Assembly: GCF_947172395.1 (NCBI RefSeq)
Contig: NC_069083.1
Coordinates: 18,074,501 to 18,138,500, forward strand
Origin: Bicyclus anynana
Taxonomy: Eukaryota > Arthropoda > Insecta > Lepidoptera > Nymphalidae
Length of the DNA: 64,000 nucleotides
Direction of reading: 5' to 3'
Position 1 is the stretch's first letter. Each line of letters starts with the position of its first letter. This document shows positions 20,637-30,939 of this stretch, piece after piece. A program made the position numbers and the translations under genes. The notes beneath the pieces were generated by a model that ran no database searches, was not told the DNA's origin, and saw only the letters and a list, made by a program, of their open reading frames with translations.

Positions 20637-22340
20637 TTATTGAAGAGGTAGAGGGCAAAGCCTTACTACAGCTCTCGTATAGTAACCAATTCTGGTCTTA
20701 ACTCTAGCGGCTCGTACGATACCGTCTCTACCGGGATAGAGCTCCTCTACTATGGCTAGAGGCCAACTAAGAGGCGGTGAGTTATCGTCTCGTATAATGA
20801 CAATACATCCTACTTTAATCGGATTTGATGGAGTGTTCCATTTTTGTCTACTTTGAAGCGAAGTTAGGTATTCACGGTTCCATCTGTCCCAATATGATTG
20901 GACCAGTTTTGACAACAACTGATAGCGAGTAAGCCTGTTCTGAGGTACGTCCGTAAGGTCCTCAGCCGGTAAGTATTTAAGTGGTGTTATATTCAAAAAA
21001 TGCGATGGTGTTAGAGCAGTGAGATCGGAAGGATCTGAACTTAATACACAGAGCGGGCGACTGTTCATTATTCCTTCAATTTGAATAAGGACAGTGTTGA
21101 GCTCTTCGTATGTCAAAATTTGATTTCCAATGACCCTAAATAGATGGGTTTTAACAGATTTAATGTTACTCTCCCATATTCCACCGAAATGCGGAGCGTA
21201 AGGGGGGTTTCTTTGAAATTGTATGCGCAAATCTGCTAAATGTTGGTCTAAAAATTTATCCTTTGACAAAAGCTCGTGAATTTCCTTCAGACATCTATCC
21301 GCTTTAACAAAAGCGCCTCCCGAGTCGCTTCTTATTAAGGAAATAGGGCCCTTTCTAGAAATAAATCTTTTAAAAGCGTTTAAAAATGACTCTGTACTTA
21401 AATCGCTCACTAGCTCTAGATGTAGAGCTTTTGTAGTTAAGCAAACAAATAGGCACAGGTAAGCTTTTATACTTTTTACACCGCGGCGGCGATAAGGCGT
21501 TATGTAGAGGGGCCCTGCGAAATCAACGCCCGAGAAAACGAAGCTTTTTGCTTCGCTTACGCGATAGGGGGGCAGGTCGCCCATTACAGGGAAGGTATTT
21601 TTTGGCTTAAGCTTGAAACAACGATTACAGCTTTGTACTCGTTGGCGTACCATGTTACGAGCGGCGATAACCCAATAATTTTGGCGTAATAGAGCAAGCA
21701 ATAGAGCAGGCCCTGCGTGTGTATTCTGCCTATGAAAATAATCTACGAGCAAGTGCACTATGCGATCTTTAGACGGAAGGACGACTGGGTGCATCTGCGA
21801 ATATCCCAATTGTGACTGAGACAGTCGGCCTCCAACACGTATAATTTTATTTGAATCTAGGAACGCATTGAGCTTTCGCAAAGCTGGGCTATTAATATTT
21901 AAACAATGCCTTTTTTGTATAGCTCGTAAAATGTAATTTTCAGCAATTTCTAAATCAGCGACAGTAATATTGCCTTGCGATTTTAATGTTTTAGTAAAGC
22001 GAAGCACATACACCCAAGAGTGTATGAATTTATTCCAATTTGACATGCGCATCGCGGAGTTATAATATAAATCGGTACTTTCATTATCTGTACAGACTTT
22101 AGCGGTTAAAGAAATAAGCGTTTTATGTTCAGGTAGTTCATCGATAGCGTGAGAATGACATTCATTGATTGGCCATTCTTTGAAAGGAAGCGTGGCCCAC
22201 GGAGGACCGTGAAACCAAAGCGTATTATTTATAAACTTAGCGGGTAAAATAGGGCGTGATATTATATCGGCGGGATTTTCTTTACCAGAAATATGGAACC
22301 AGTTTTCAGCTGGAAGATTAGCGGATTTATAGCGGCGATT
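20637..22340 (-). CDS. BEL/Pao pol, 3' part: RNase H end and integrase
   Basis: The frame is open from 22340 (after a TAG at 22341-22343) to the stop at 20637. The first ATG is at 22052 and would give 471 residues, but translation upstream continues RNase H/connection sequence (a KENPADIISR motif), so that ATG is not the natural start. Numbering from it, an HHCC zinc-binding region lies at about 100-145 (C142, C145), the integrase core has D177 (SGVDFAG), D243 (RSDSGG) and E294 (WESNIK), and a DUF5641-like region with SYWDRWNREYL follows at about 385-465. The family role is cutting and joining the cDNA into the host genome. The catalytic triad is complete. Normally this is the end of one gag-pol protein. 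Here it is out of frame with the upstream part. Confidence 0.9.
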   Translation of the reverse strand, partial: NRRYKSANLPAENWFHISGKENPADIISRPILPAKFINNTLWFHGPPWATLPFKEWPINECHSHAIDELPEHKTLISLTAKVCTDNESTDLYYNSAMRMSNWNKFIHSWVYVLRFTKTLKSQGNITVADLEIAENYILRAIQKRHCLNINSPALRKLNAFLDSNKIIRVGGRLSQSQLGYSQMHPVVLPSKDRIVHLLVDYFHRQNTHAGPALLLALLRQNYWVIAARNMVRQRVQSCNRCFKLKPKNTFPVMGDLPPYRVSEAKSFVFSGVDFAGPLYITPYRRRGVKSIKAYLCLFVCLTTKALHLELVSDLSTESFLNAFKRFISRKGPISLIRSDSGGAFVKADRCLKEIHELLSKDKFLDQHLADLRIQFQRNPPYAPHFGGIWESNIKSVKTHLFRVIGNQILTYEELNTVLIQIEGIMNSRPLCVLSSDPSDLTALTPSHFLNITPLKYLPAEDLTDVPQNRLTRYQLLSKLVQSYWDRWNREYLTSLQSRQKWNTPSNPIKVGCIVIIRDDNSPPLSWPLAIVEELYPGRDGIVRAARVKTRIGYYTRAVVRLCPLPLQ

Positions 22341-25300
22341 CTATTTGCAACAAAGGTTTGAAACCTATGTGCAGGCGAGCGGACCCACGAAAGTGCGATC
22401 GTGGAGTCAGAAAAAGCGTATATTTTATTTATTGTTACGCGTTCACTTATTGAGTCATTTACAGCGACAATTAAATTTGATAATAAAAGATTAGCGCAAA
22501 GTTCGAGTCGCGGTAAAGACACATTGCCTTTAGGGGAAGCTACTCTAGACTGCGAACAGAGTAATGTGATTTGACCGTCACCTGATTCACTAGAGCTTAC
22601 GCGCAGGTAAATTACAGCTCCGTAACACTTTTCACTAGCATCTGCAAACCCTATAAGCGAAATATTGTTTGTGGTTTGAAAAATACCTATATGTCGCGGA
22701 ATCTGCAACCTTTCTAACAAATGTAGCTCGCGTTGTAACTGAAACCATTGGTCACTTATACTAGAAGAAACTTCTTCGTCCCAGTGTAGATTTTGTTTCC
22801 AGCATTCTTGCACTAATAATTTTAATAAGGCGGTTACAGGACCCAATAAAGAAAGCGGATCGAAAAGGCGGGCGGTGACGGACAGAATAATGCGTTTGGT
22901 GCACTTATATTCTGTAGGTACATTTACTTTAAACGTAAAAACATCATCGTTAGGCTCCCATTGTAAGCCAACTATTTTTGTACTAGCGGTTATTGAGTGT
23001 TCATCAAACTGAACGATGTTAGGCGAGCGTAATTCAGGCGGAATTTCTTGAAGTAAGCGAGTATTATTTGATATCCATTTTGTTAATTTAAAACCACCAG
23101 CGTTGAACAGATTAACGAGCTCATAGTAAAGGTTCGTAGCATCTTCTAAAGAAGGGACGGAGGAGACGAAATCGTCCATATAGAAATGCCGTCCAGCTGC
23201 CCAAGCGCCTGCTGGATATCGTGAGCGTTCATCGTTAGCTAGTTCTTTAATCACACGCATCGCGAGGTATGGTGACGCTGACAGACCGAAAGATACACAA
23301 TTAAATTCATACGTATCAATAGGATCATTTGAATCGAACCTATACAGAATACGCTGATAACGATGATCTTCTGGTTTAAGTTTAATTCTAAAATACATTT
23401 TTTCCACGTCAGCACTTAAAGCGACAGAATACAGGCGTAGATTAAGTAGTAGATCAAAAATATTGCTTTGTAGATTTGGACCTGTATATAACAAATCGTT
23501 AAGCGATTTTCCTGAAGTGGTTTTACATGAGGCGTTCAAAACAATACGCGTTTTGGAGGTTTGCTTGTCAGGCCGACAGACAGCACGATGCGGAATATAA
23601 TAAGAATTAATATTGCGTGAGGATTGGCTAACTTTATTAAGATAACCTTCATCTATGTAAGATTTAAGGGTCGCGTTGTAATCGGAGCGTAGCGATGGAT
23701 TATTATTAAATTGTTTTTCTAAGCGTAATAAACAGCGTTTAGCAATTGCAAATGAATCACCAAGTAATTTGGTATCATATTTGAAAGGAAGGGAGACAAT
23801 ATAACGACCTGACGATATATCGCGCGAAATATTATCTGAAAAAATGCGTTCGCAAGCGGAATCATCCTGACTTACATGTATCTTAGTAGGTACTGAGTCC
23901 AGTTCCCAAAAGCGTTGCGTTAATTTATCTAAATACGATTCAGTATTTTCAGAGAAAATATGAAAAGATTTTTCTTTTGAATGCGAGGGCGTTAAGTAGC
24001 TTGCTTTTCCCATTAAAATGTAGCCTAGTGTAGTTTGAATAGCGGCCACGGACGAATCAGGGTGTGCTACCTTATTATTTTCTAAAAGAAATGGAAATAA
24101 TTCATTTCCGATAAGGCAATCAATATCACCAGGCGAATAAAATTCCTCATCAGCGAGAGGTAATCCTTTTATATGATGTAAATTATTTAAATCTATAATA
24201 TCATTTGGAATATTTCGCGAAATTGCATCCATAACGCAAGCCTTTATAGAATATTTACATCTATTTTGTAAGCGAGATTCAAACGTTAAAAATGCGTGTC
24301 CCTGTGCGTTCACTTGATTGTCACCTAAAGCGTGTAGTGTCGTATTAGACTTATTAATTTTTAAGTTTAATCGATTACAAAGCGATTTAGTTACTATATG
24401 ACACGAACTACCGGTGTCTAACAGCACTCGCATCTTAAAACGTTCACCAGCATTGTTATAAACATATACTACTGCAGTCGGAAGTAACACTGTCGTATCT
24501 TTCGTCTGTATTTTTAAAGAATGAAGTGACGCGTCGCTCCCGGCGGCGGCCGGCGGGCGACTGAAGTTGGTAGGCACATTCCGCGCGAGCGCCGGCGATT
24601 CGGTCGATCCCACGTAACGTCGAGTGCTATCGCACTCGGTCAGCGGTTGCGCGTGCGCGGGCTGCGGGGGGGCAACATTTTTACAGAGGAGCGTTGACAC
24701 TTGCGCGTGGCTATGTTTCACGGGTTCGATTCCCGAATGCAATTTCGAATGGTGTGCAGCCCCACAGAAGCATCTTATCTTACTTCTCCAATTTTCTAGT
24801 ACATGAAATCCACTTAAACAATTAATACATAATTTGTTAGACCAAACAAATTGTATCTTAGATTTTGGATCGCGTTCATTGAATTTATTACATCTGAAAA
24901 GATGATGATCCTGTTCGCAATCAGGACATCTTTGAGTTTGAAATTGCCTATTATGATCAGACGTACTAGGTTTATTATAATCTACGTGAAGCGAGCGAGC
25001 GTGCGGCGTTCGGTTTATTTGTTTTGCGTTTACCTTCCAATTTTGTTTAGAAGTCTGCGGCGATGAGTTACGTAACGTGTATATTTTGTTTTGTTCTTTG
25101 ACAAATTCTACTAAAGACGCGAAAGATGGTATTTTCTCACTACGATGCGTTTGCTCGAATAGCATTACAGTTTCCTTGTCTAACTTATTCAAACCTATAT
25201 GTAAAAATATAAAGTCCGTTAAGTCAGAAATACCTAATAATGATAATGCGGCTTGTGCAGAACAAAATTGCTCAATAAATAATTCTAATGAGTTTTGCGT

Positions 25301-25945
25301 TAGCGTATGAGTACTTTTGAAATTCAATATTTGTTCTAAATACATTGATCCTAGCGTTCTTTTGTCTTCATATTTTTCGATAAGCGAATTCCAAATTAAT
25401 TCATAGTTACTGGCTACCGGTTGTATCCCAGAACAAACTAACAAGGCTTTTCCTGATAATTTGCCTAATAAATATTGTATTTTTTCGGCGTTACATAAGT
25501 TTTCGTTGTTGTGTATAAGCGTTTTAAAGTTTTCATAAAAAGCAGACCAATGCGTTGGATTTCCGTCAAAACCCCTTAACTCCAAAGCAGGCAGTTTTTT
25601 GAGGAGATCTAAATTGTGCGTTTTATTTCGTGCCAATTTAGATAATATATCTGATTCAACACTTTTAATGTGACAGAATAGTTCGTCAAAAGAAGTTAAA
25701 GTATCAAAATTAATAAGCGATTTAGGGTTGGCTTTTAAGTTAGATATATTCAGTTGGTCTGTAACCGACACGTAATCACTTCTTAAATTGTCTAAACATT
25801 TAAGTCTAATTAAAAAGTTTTTGATGGTTACGTCATCTTTTAAATTTTGCGACAAATCGTACAGGGTTTGTATATGCTTATAAAAACTTTGTTGCTTCGC
25901 TTGAAGCAAGCGTATTTCTAACTGCAAATCTTCTTTCTCGGCCAT
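22262..25945 (-). CDS. BEL/Pao gag-protease-RT-RNase H polyprotein
   Basis: 1227 codons from an ATG at 25945, 146 bases inside the primer site. Residues 1-110 are coiled-coil-like. Residues 118-290 match the Pao gag (DUF1759-like, GFDGNPTHWSAFYENF). Two zinc-knuckle regions follow (about 340-352 and 373-404, Cys/His rich). The retropepsin site LLDTGSS is at 508-514. RT spans about 770-990 with the catalytic FYMDD at 921-925. RNase H begins with FADAS at 1100-1104, E1148 and D1180. In this family the product packages the RNA, matures itself and copies RNA to DNA in cytoplasmic particles. The last 20 or so residues are out of frame: the family-like sequence continues in another frame from about codon 1206 (near 22330), so one small insertion or deletion has split pol. 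Confidence 0.93.
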   Translation of the reverse strand: MAEKEDLQLEIRLLQAKQQSFYKHIQTLYDLSQNLKDDVTIKNFLIRLKCLDNLRSDYVSVTDQLNISNLKANPKSLINFDTLTSFDELFCHIKSVESDILSKLARNKTHNLDLLKKLPALELRGFDGNPTHWSAFYENFKTLIHNNENLCNAEKIQYLLGKLSGKALLVCSGIQPVASNYELIWNSLIEKYEDKRTLGSMYLEQILNFKSTHTLTQNSLELFIEQFCSAQAALSLLGISDLTDFIFLHIGLNKLDKETVMLFEQTHRSEKIPSFASLVEFVKEQNKIYTLRNSSPQTSKQNWKVNAKQINRTPHARSLHVDYNKPSTSDHNRQFQTQRCPDCEQDHHLFRCNKFNERDPKSKIQFVWSNKLCINCLSGFHVLENWRSKIRCFCGAAHHSKLHSGIEPVKHSHAQVSTLLCKNVAPPQPAHAQPLTECDSTRRYVGSTESPALARNVPTNFSRPPAAAGSDASLHSLKIQTKDTTVLLPTAVVYVYNNAGERFKMRVLLDTGSSCHIVTKSLCNRLNLKINKSNTTLHALGDNQVNAQGHAFLTFESRLQNRCKYSIKACVMDAISRNIPNDIIDLNNLHHIKGLPLADEEFYSPGDIDCLIGNELFPFLLENNKVAHPDSSVAAIQTTLGYILMGKASYLTPSHSKEKSFHIFSENTESYLDKLTQRFWELDSVPTKIHVSQDDSACERIFSDNISRDISSGRYIVSLPFKYDTKLLGDSFAIAKRCLLRLEKQFNNNPSLRSDYNATLKSYIDEGYLNKVSQSSRNINSYYIPHRAVCRPDKQTSKTRIVLNASCKTTSGKSLNDLLYTGPNLQSNIFDLLLNLRLYSVALSADVEKMYFRIKLKPEDHRYQRILYRFDSNDPIDTYEFNCVSFGLSASPYLAMRVIKELANDERSRYPAGAWAAGRHFYMDDFVSSVPSLEDATNLYYELVNLFNAGGFKLTKWISNNTRLLQEIPPELRSPNIVQFDEHSITASTKIVGLQWEPNDDVFTFKVNVPTEYKCTKRIILSVTARLFDPLSLLGPVTALLKLLVQECWKQNLHWDEEVSSSISDQWFQLQRELHLLERLQIPRHIGIFQTTNNISLIGFADASEKCYGAVIYLRVSSSESGDGQITLLCSQSRVASPKGNVSLPRLELCANLLLSNLIVAVNDSISERVTINKIYAFSDSTIALSWVRSPAHRFQTFVANRIAAINPLIFQLKTGSIFLVKKIPPI

Positions 25946-26090
25946 TGTTAGAATTTAAAAGAAAATGGCGTCGTGGCGTTAGCGGCGTGTGGCGTGTGTG
26001 TAGCGTGTAAATGTATGTAAAAGTATGTAAATATAGCGGATTAGGCGTAGAAATGAAAGAAATAAATAAATAGCGGGAATAGAAAGTATA

Positions 26091-26107
26091 TCCGGCTCGA
26101 AGGACCA
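26091..26107 (-). promoter_or_regulatory. Primer binding site for tRNA-Tyr
   Basis: The plus strand reads TCCGGCTCGAAGGACCA, the 3' end of tRNA-Tyr including CCA, so the element RNA is complementary to it. It lies seven bases inside the 5' LTR. The acceptor-stem sequence is from general knowledge of tRNA-Tyr. Confidence 0.85.
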
Positions 26108-26114
26108 AAAAATA

Positions 26115-26454
26115 TGGTGTGGAAATAGGTGAACTTTGGAGACAAAGGATCTCGTGAACTGACCTTGTGAAGCAGCAAATCTCACAGGGCTGCTAGGCGC
26201 CTTCGACAGCTCATAGAAGCCCACCAATGCACAACACAACACATATTATAGTTTTTAATAATCACTGATTTAGAAAGCGCGCGAGCCAATTTATGCGTAG
26301 TTATCAGGCGGCGAACATTGATTGACTAATTTGATCGAAGCGTCTGGCGTTGCGGGTTGCAATTGTCTCCCTCTCACGAGAATAAGGAAATGGAAAAGGT
26401 AGGAGAAGAAGGGAGACAAGTATATATCTGTAATGTGTGTGTATGGCGTTAACA
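26115..26454 (-). repeat. 5' LTR of the BEL/Pao element
   Basis: 340 bp, TG...CA ended, followed by CAGGC at 26455-26459. It would hold the element promoter. I do not see a decisive TATA box. Confidence 0.95.
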
Positions 26455-26462
26455 CAGGCTAT

Positions 26463-26777
26463 TATCTCTATACTCTTTAACTCCGTAACTACTGAACCGA
26501 TTTGGCTGAAATTCGAAACGAAGACTGATAATAAATACCCTGGATTAACATAAAGGCTCGCTTGATGTTGTCAGTTCACCTCAGCGAGTCGCAGGGATTC
26601 GCTGAATGCAGGTGGCTCAGTATCGTGATGTTTGGAAGTCCCTACAAAAGGCCTATGTCCTGCAGCGGACGTCCATCGGCTGATATGATGATGATGAACA
26701 TATAGGCTACTTTTATCCCGAAAAAATCCACGTTTTCCACAGAATTCCACGAGGACGAAGTCGCGGGCTTTCGCTAG
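26463..26777 (+). mobile_element. Helitron-like H1 element split by an RTE insertion
   Basis: Left part: AACTACTGAACCGATTTGGC and CCCTGGATTAACATAAAGGC. Right part: AGGCTACTTTTATCCCGAAA and GACGAAGTCGCGGGCTTTCG, ending in CTAG at 26774-26777 followed by T. The two parts are separated by the RTE piece at 26559-26696. The 5' end is close to, and possibly cut by, the BEL/Pao insertion. Confidence 0.75.
26559..26696 (+). mobile_element. 5'-truncated RTE LINE inside the Helitron
   Basis: Matches the last about 130 bases of the RTE LINE, ending GGCTGATATGATGATGATG. Flanked by AACATAAAGGCT (26547-26558) and AACATATAGGCT (26697-26708), an 11-of-12 direct repeat derived from the Helitron body. Confidence 0.9.
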
Positions 26778-27433
26778 TACAGTATATTCCTCGTATATTG
26801 TAGATTGAAATGGTACTTACTACCCACATTTTTCTTTGCCGGAAAGTTTTCCTTTTGTTCGGGAATTTTTAGTTTTGCACTTTTTTCCCGTTCGCTCATT
26901 GCTCTCATTAATCTGATATGATTTAAGAGTTCCCGAGATCCGCTGAATTACTCCACAATGGCTAAGGAATAGAACTTTAATGGTAGCCACATGATTTATG
27001 GGAGATGGATAAAGTAACCGTGTTTTTAGGGTTCTCTTTTACTGAGTTTGTTATGTTAAAAGACCCTTATCTGGCTATTAAGCCAAAAGATATAAACTAC
27101 TTTTATCCCGACACACGAGGACACGATTAGTCTTTCTAGGATAGTATTGGTGAGTGATTAATTTGAAGAACAAGGGCTACATCTATTACATACCGAATAA
27201 CACTTCAAAACCCGAATATTTCTTCAATCTCATATCCGTGCATAATATAGAAATATTTTATCTCAATGGTGAAATAATGAGTTACTAGATTTTATTATTC
27301 AAATTAAATTACATTCTCCATGCAACAGTTTTTCCGTAAATGGGTAAAGAAACTTCCGCGCTTGTACTCATAATATGGAATCGCAATTTGTAATATTTTA
27401 ATATTTTTAAGTATTTAACCATTCGCTAGTCCA
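26778..27433. other. Non-coding DNA, nothing recognised
   Basis: A weak Helitron-like trace (AACTACTTTTATCCCGACAC near 27096) is the only recurring sequence. No gene seen. Confidence 0.4.
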
Positions 27434-27712
27434 CCTGGAAAGAGAAGCGTCGGCAGACCAACTAAAAGGTGGGCTGATGACATCATTATCAAAACAGGGC
27501 GAGAATGGTTGTCTCTCGCAAAAGATAGAGATTACTGGAAGAAGAAAGAGGAGGCCTTCACCCAAACGGGATCCACATCACAAGAAGATAACTAACCATA
27601 CTAACATTAGATTAATATATAGATATAATTATAATTTAAACTAACACACCTAACAAACGTTTGAAATGTAAATTGATGTGGAAATAAAAGGCTTTTTTAT
27701 TATTATTATTAA
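27434..27712 (+). pseudogene. 3' end of another LINE, with tail
   Basis: An open frame without start at 27437-27592 encodes the C-terminus typical of RTE-like pol proteins: GRPTKRWADDI, then WLSLAKDRDYW and EEAFTQTG. A 3' untranslated region and an ATT-repeat tail (about 27694-27712) follow. It differs from the RTE LINE at 43529 in sequence and tail, so it is a second LINE family. The copy is 5'-truncated and non-functional. Confidence 0.75.
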
Positions 27713-28884
27713 GGTTAAATTTGGTTCAAATATAGAAAATAACAAGTTTCTAATCGAAGTAATTTTTGACAAAGTTATGAAAGTTTATATAAAGAAAAAT
27801 GTATATTTATTTATAGTATTATTTACAGATAAAATTAACATCAATTATAAATTAAATGATTAAACTAAAGAGACATACGGAACTCATTTCTAAAGCCCAA
27901 CTCGCTGTTGTCATTCTATGCTCCTATAATATGTTTCTTCAACGCAATAGATTACGTCGGTGTTAAATGTACTTGCCCTTTTTGCGAAAGGTTCATTGTT
28001 TTGGAGCTGGGAATTGTTTTTTTTTTCGTATTTTTATTGGGGTATTGTGTTGTTTCCGGAATTGCGGAAAGTTGCGTTGAGTTGGCAAGATTAATTGCAT
28101 CGGAAACGGTGCGTAACGGCATAGTGTAGCGAGCGTACAGTAGAGCTGCTGTAAGTGAAATACACAATCAAGGGAATAAATAAGTTGAATACATGACTTT
28201 AAAAAAAAAAGAATTCATGACTTACTAAAAGTTGTATATGACCGTTGAGCAAATTTGCTGGAGTTTTGATATGTAGAATTGTGGGACCATTTTAAAAATT
28301 AAATCAACGTCATGAAACCTAACTAACCAGCTCAATCAAGACACAAATCCGAGACATCTAAAATATAATAAGAAGCTGTTGCACTCTCAGAGCAATTATA
28401 GCAGGACCAGTATAGCACGTGCTAATATTTGGATTTCTTATACTAGAAGTTTTTGCCCATTTTTATATACCATTCAACTACACAAAAAAAATTACGTAGC
28501 CCTTTAACCGAAGAACGGGATTACAATTATGAAACATCAATACCTTAGAGATAGTTTTTATAATCGCAATAGATCGTTGATCATAAACTTTGACAAAAAA
28601 GTAACGTCTAGCGACGCAGACGTCCACTCCTAGCCACTCTTAATATAGGTTTTTCGTACAATGGGAATGACAGTAAAATATTCATCTGTAAAGTAATTTT
28701 TCATTGTCATATTCGAACTGCGCAATTGATATACTGCGGTATCACGCAATGCCGTTTCGCGACTTAAGATGTGATATTTTGGTACTTTACGCGATCGTAT
28801 GAAAAGCTTTTTGCAACTTTCGGGATTTATTAGCTTTTTGAAAGAAAATTGTGGAAGGGAGAATTAATAACCCACAGCTGGGAA
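27713..28884. other. AT-rich non-coding DNA
   Basis: Overlapping frames on both strands near 27908-28167 are mirror shadows without a domain. Nothing further seen. Confidence 0.45.
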
Positions 28885-29130
28885 AGCTTTCTCCGGTCCT
28901 CCCTCTTATAGAAGTGGGGTATTTCAAAGCTTCGATCACACAATACTGCTGCAATGCAGGTTAGCGAGATTGAGTTGACGTTTGCCTCAGTAACGATCAC
29001 AACCGGACATTAATGCAAATGACCAGGTACCAACGTTAACGTGCTCTCTAAAGCACAAGGCTGTAACATCACTAAATTCCCAACACTATACCTGAGAATG
29101 TCTTGGAAGAAAGAAACCTCAATATTTAAT
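28885..29130 (-). repeat. Diverged SINE D-like sequence
   Basis: Order of blocks resembles 33735-34024: a GATCACAACCGGACATTAAT region, GTGCTCTCTAAAGCACAAGG, CTGTAACATCACTAAATTCC, then TCTTGGAAGAAAGAAACC. Box A and B are lost. Low identity, so the family assignment is tentative. Confidence 0.4.
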
Positions 29131-29180
29131 AGTCCTAGACTAGCATAGTAAATACTCGGTCATATTGAATGACTGTGTAA

Positions 29181-29381
29181 TTGCGGCGCTTGCCTTTGCC
29201 TTTAGGCCCATGGTCATTTGATACCAAAAATATTTTCAATTCTATGTCTGACAAATTGATCCATACGTCAGGTGACCTAAGAGCTGCTAATTTGGCCCAA
29301 AGGATAATCCAGAAGGGTAACACCAGCGTATTGGGTACTTCGGCCATGAGTGAACAATTAGATGGCGTGTATTTCTTATAA
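29181..29381 (+). pseudogene. Non-LTR retrotransposon pol C-terminal fragment
   Basis: 66 codons to a stop. GPWSFDTKNIF, SGDLRAANLAQRI and KGNTSVLGT have the order of a C-terminal region I associate with LINE pol proteins. RT and endonuclease are absent, so it is a truncated remnant. A T-rich tail follows. A shorter relative lies at 17385-17458. The ATG is incidental. Confidence 0.55.
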
Positions 29382-29400
29382 ATGTATTATTTTTTTTAAT

Positions 29401-29877
29401 TTTACTACTGTTAATTTCTTTTAATGTAATTATTAATATGTATTTGTTGTTAGCTGAATGACACCTACGACTCAAACCCTCCTAACCCGTAGACAAAAGA
29501 GTCTATACAAAACTTTAACATTCCATTAAACGGATATCAAAAAGAAAAACTTTAACATCAGCTAATATAGCTTCTTAACTCTCTCGCCAAATATTAATAT
29601 TAAATCGCACTCCTTAAGAATTCAATCCCGGCTAAGCGATTTAAGAGGTGTATTTCAATTTAGGCGAAGTTTAAATCTTTCTTGCCGCTTGGAAGTTCGC
29701 CTAGTCTCCGCGGTTCCGCCTCGCTCCTATCTCGTGCCCTGAACTTGAAGCGTTTCAGCTTTCCACAAGAATTAACTGTTACTTACGTGTTCAAGTGATG
29801 GAATAATTGGTGCGAAAGTCATCCATTTTTTTACAAACTTCTGTTTATTTTAGAGCCGTGATACTCACTGGGCGGAT
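29401..29877. other. Non-coding DNA
   Basis: A GC-richer stretch at 29680-29760 has no open frame with splice sites that I can support. Confidence 0.4.
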
Positions 29878-29878
29878 A

Positions 29879-30184
29879 AGAGCCATGATAGCCAAGTGGA
29901 AATGACCTTTGCCTCCGATTCCGGAGGGTGCGGTATCGAATCTGGTACGGGGCATGCACCTCCTAGTTGTGTGCATTTTAAGAAATTAAATATCACGTGA
30001 CTCAAACTGTGAAGGATAAACATCTTGAGGAAACCTGGATACCAAAGAATGTTCTTAATTATCTGCGTGTGTGAAGTCTGCTGATCCGCGTTGAACCAAC
30101 TTGGTGGATTATTGGCCTAACCCCTCTCATTCTGAGAGGAGACTCGAGCTCAGCAGTGAGCCGAATATGGGTTGATAATGATGT
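29879..30184 (+). repeat. SINE A, full length
   Basis: Head AGCCATGATAGCCAAGTGG, mutated box B (GGTATCGAATCTGG), body and GGGTTGATAATGATG end. No clear target duplication remains. Confidence 0.85.
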
Positions 30185-30504
30185 GTTTAATTTGCCTTGA
30201 TAATGTGTTTTAAGTAAAAGTTTACACAAAGACACAGTTCATGTTTATGAACTCTAGATTAGCAAAGAAATCGAATCGAATGAATAGGCCATGTTCGGAC
30301 CTACATGCATGTGTTACAATGAATGTGTGTATGTAACACATGTTTAAGGTAAATAAATAATTATTATTCCTAAATCACTTCACTGTTCATAATTTTCGCA
30401 ATTCGACACTTGCTTCTGTTCGAAAAAACTCTAGGATGTTTTTAAAGTAAATAGTAAACTTTGCTACCATAAATCTCAATATCGTACTTAGCTTTTACGT
30501 CTTA
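30185..30504. other. Non-coding spacer
   Basis: Holds a local ATGTGTTACA...TGTAACACAT inverted pair near 30308-30342. Nothing else. Confidence 0.4.
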
Positions 30505-30662
30505 CTAGCAGACGCCCGCGACTTTGTCCATGATGACATGAAATTTAGTTAATACAGAGTAAAATCTATTTCCATTCCAAATTTCAGCTAAATAGGTTTA
30601 GTAGTTGCGGCGTTACAGAGTCACAAACAACCAAACAAACTTTCGCGTTTATAGGATTCTAA
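30505..30662 (-). mobile_element. Helitron-like H1, shortened
   Basis: Minus-strand 3' end CTAG at 30505-30508 with the GCGGGCG hairpin region. Inside are GAATGGAAATAGATTTTAC and ACGCGAAAGTTTG. The middle third of the family sequence is deleted. Confidence 0.7.
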
Positions 30663-30939
30663 AACTTAGTGTAAGAGCTACTCATTCGGTCTATGGAGAG
30701 CCATTCGTCGCCCGGTCACTGCCAACTTTGTGAATTTTAAATTAATTTCAAGATTAACCTGTTCGCGTTGCCTCCTTCGCCTTCATAATGTAAGCTGTGT
30801 TATAATTTGGCTGAAAATTTTAGTTGCCGGAGATTGTGAACTGTGAACCTTGTCTAGTGTTGCCATGAGATTAACTTTGTTCGGAAACGTCCTAAATACG
30901 ATGACTTTTCTAGCACAGACAAACATTATTAACCTACTT
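30663..30939. other. Non-coding spacer
   Basis: No recognised feature. Confidence 0.4.

Larger units (their letters stand above)
20138..26454 (-). mobile_element. BEL/Pao LTR retrotransposon, nearly intact
   Basis: A 6317-bp element on the minus strand. Two 340-bp LTRs start TGGTG and end TAACA, and both flanks carry CAGGC (20133-20137 and 26455-26459), the 5-bp duplication made by an integrase. Inside, in order, are a tRNA-Tyr primer site, gag, protease, RT, RNase H and integrase, then a short polypurine region. RT of the YMDD type, the Pao-type gag and the late DUF5641-like domain identify the BEL/Pao superfamily. There is no envelope-like frame. By eye the two LTRs are identical, so the copy is young. 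One frame break near 22330 separates RNase H from the rest of pol. Confidence 0.95.

Noticed and set aside
24624..25310. Three plus-strand frames of 60-77 codons within the BEL/Pao region
   Set aside because: They are antisense to gag-protease with no domain of their own, so they are shadows of the real frame.
20637..25945. Two separate genes in the BEL/Pao element
   Set aside because: The second frame continues RNase H sequence upstream of its first ATG, so this is one pol interrupted by a frame break and not two genes.
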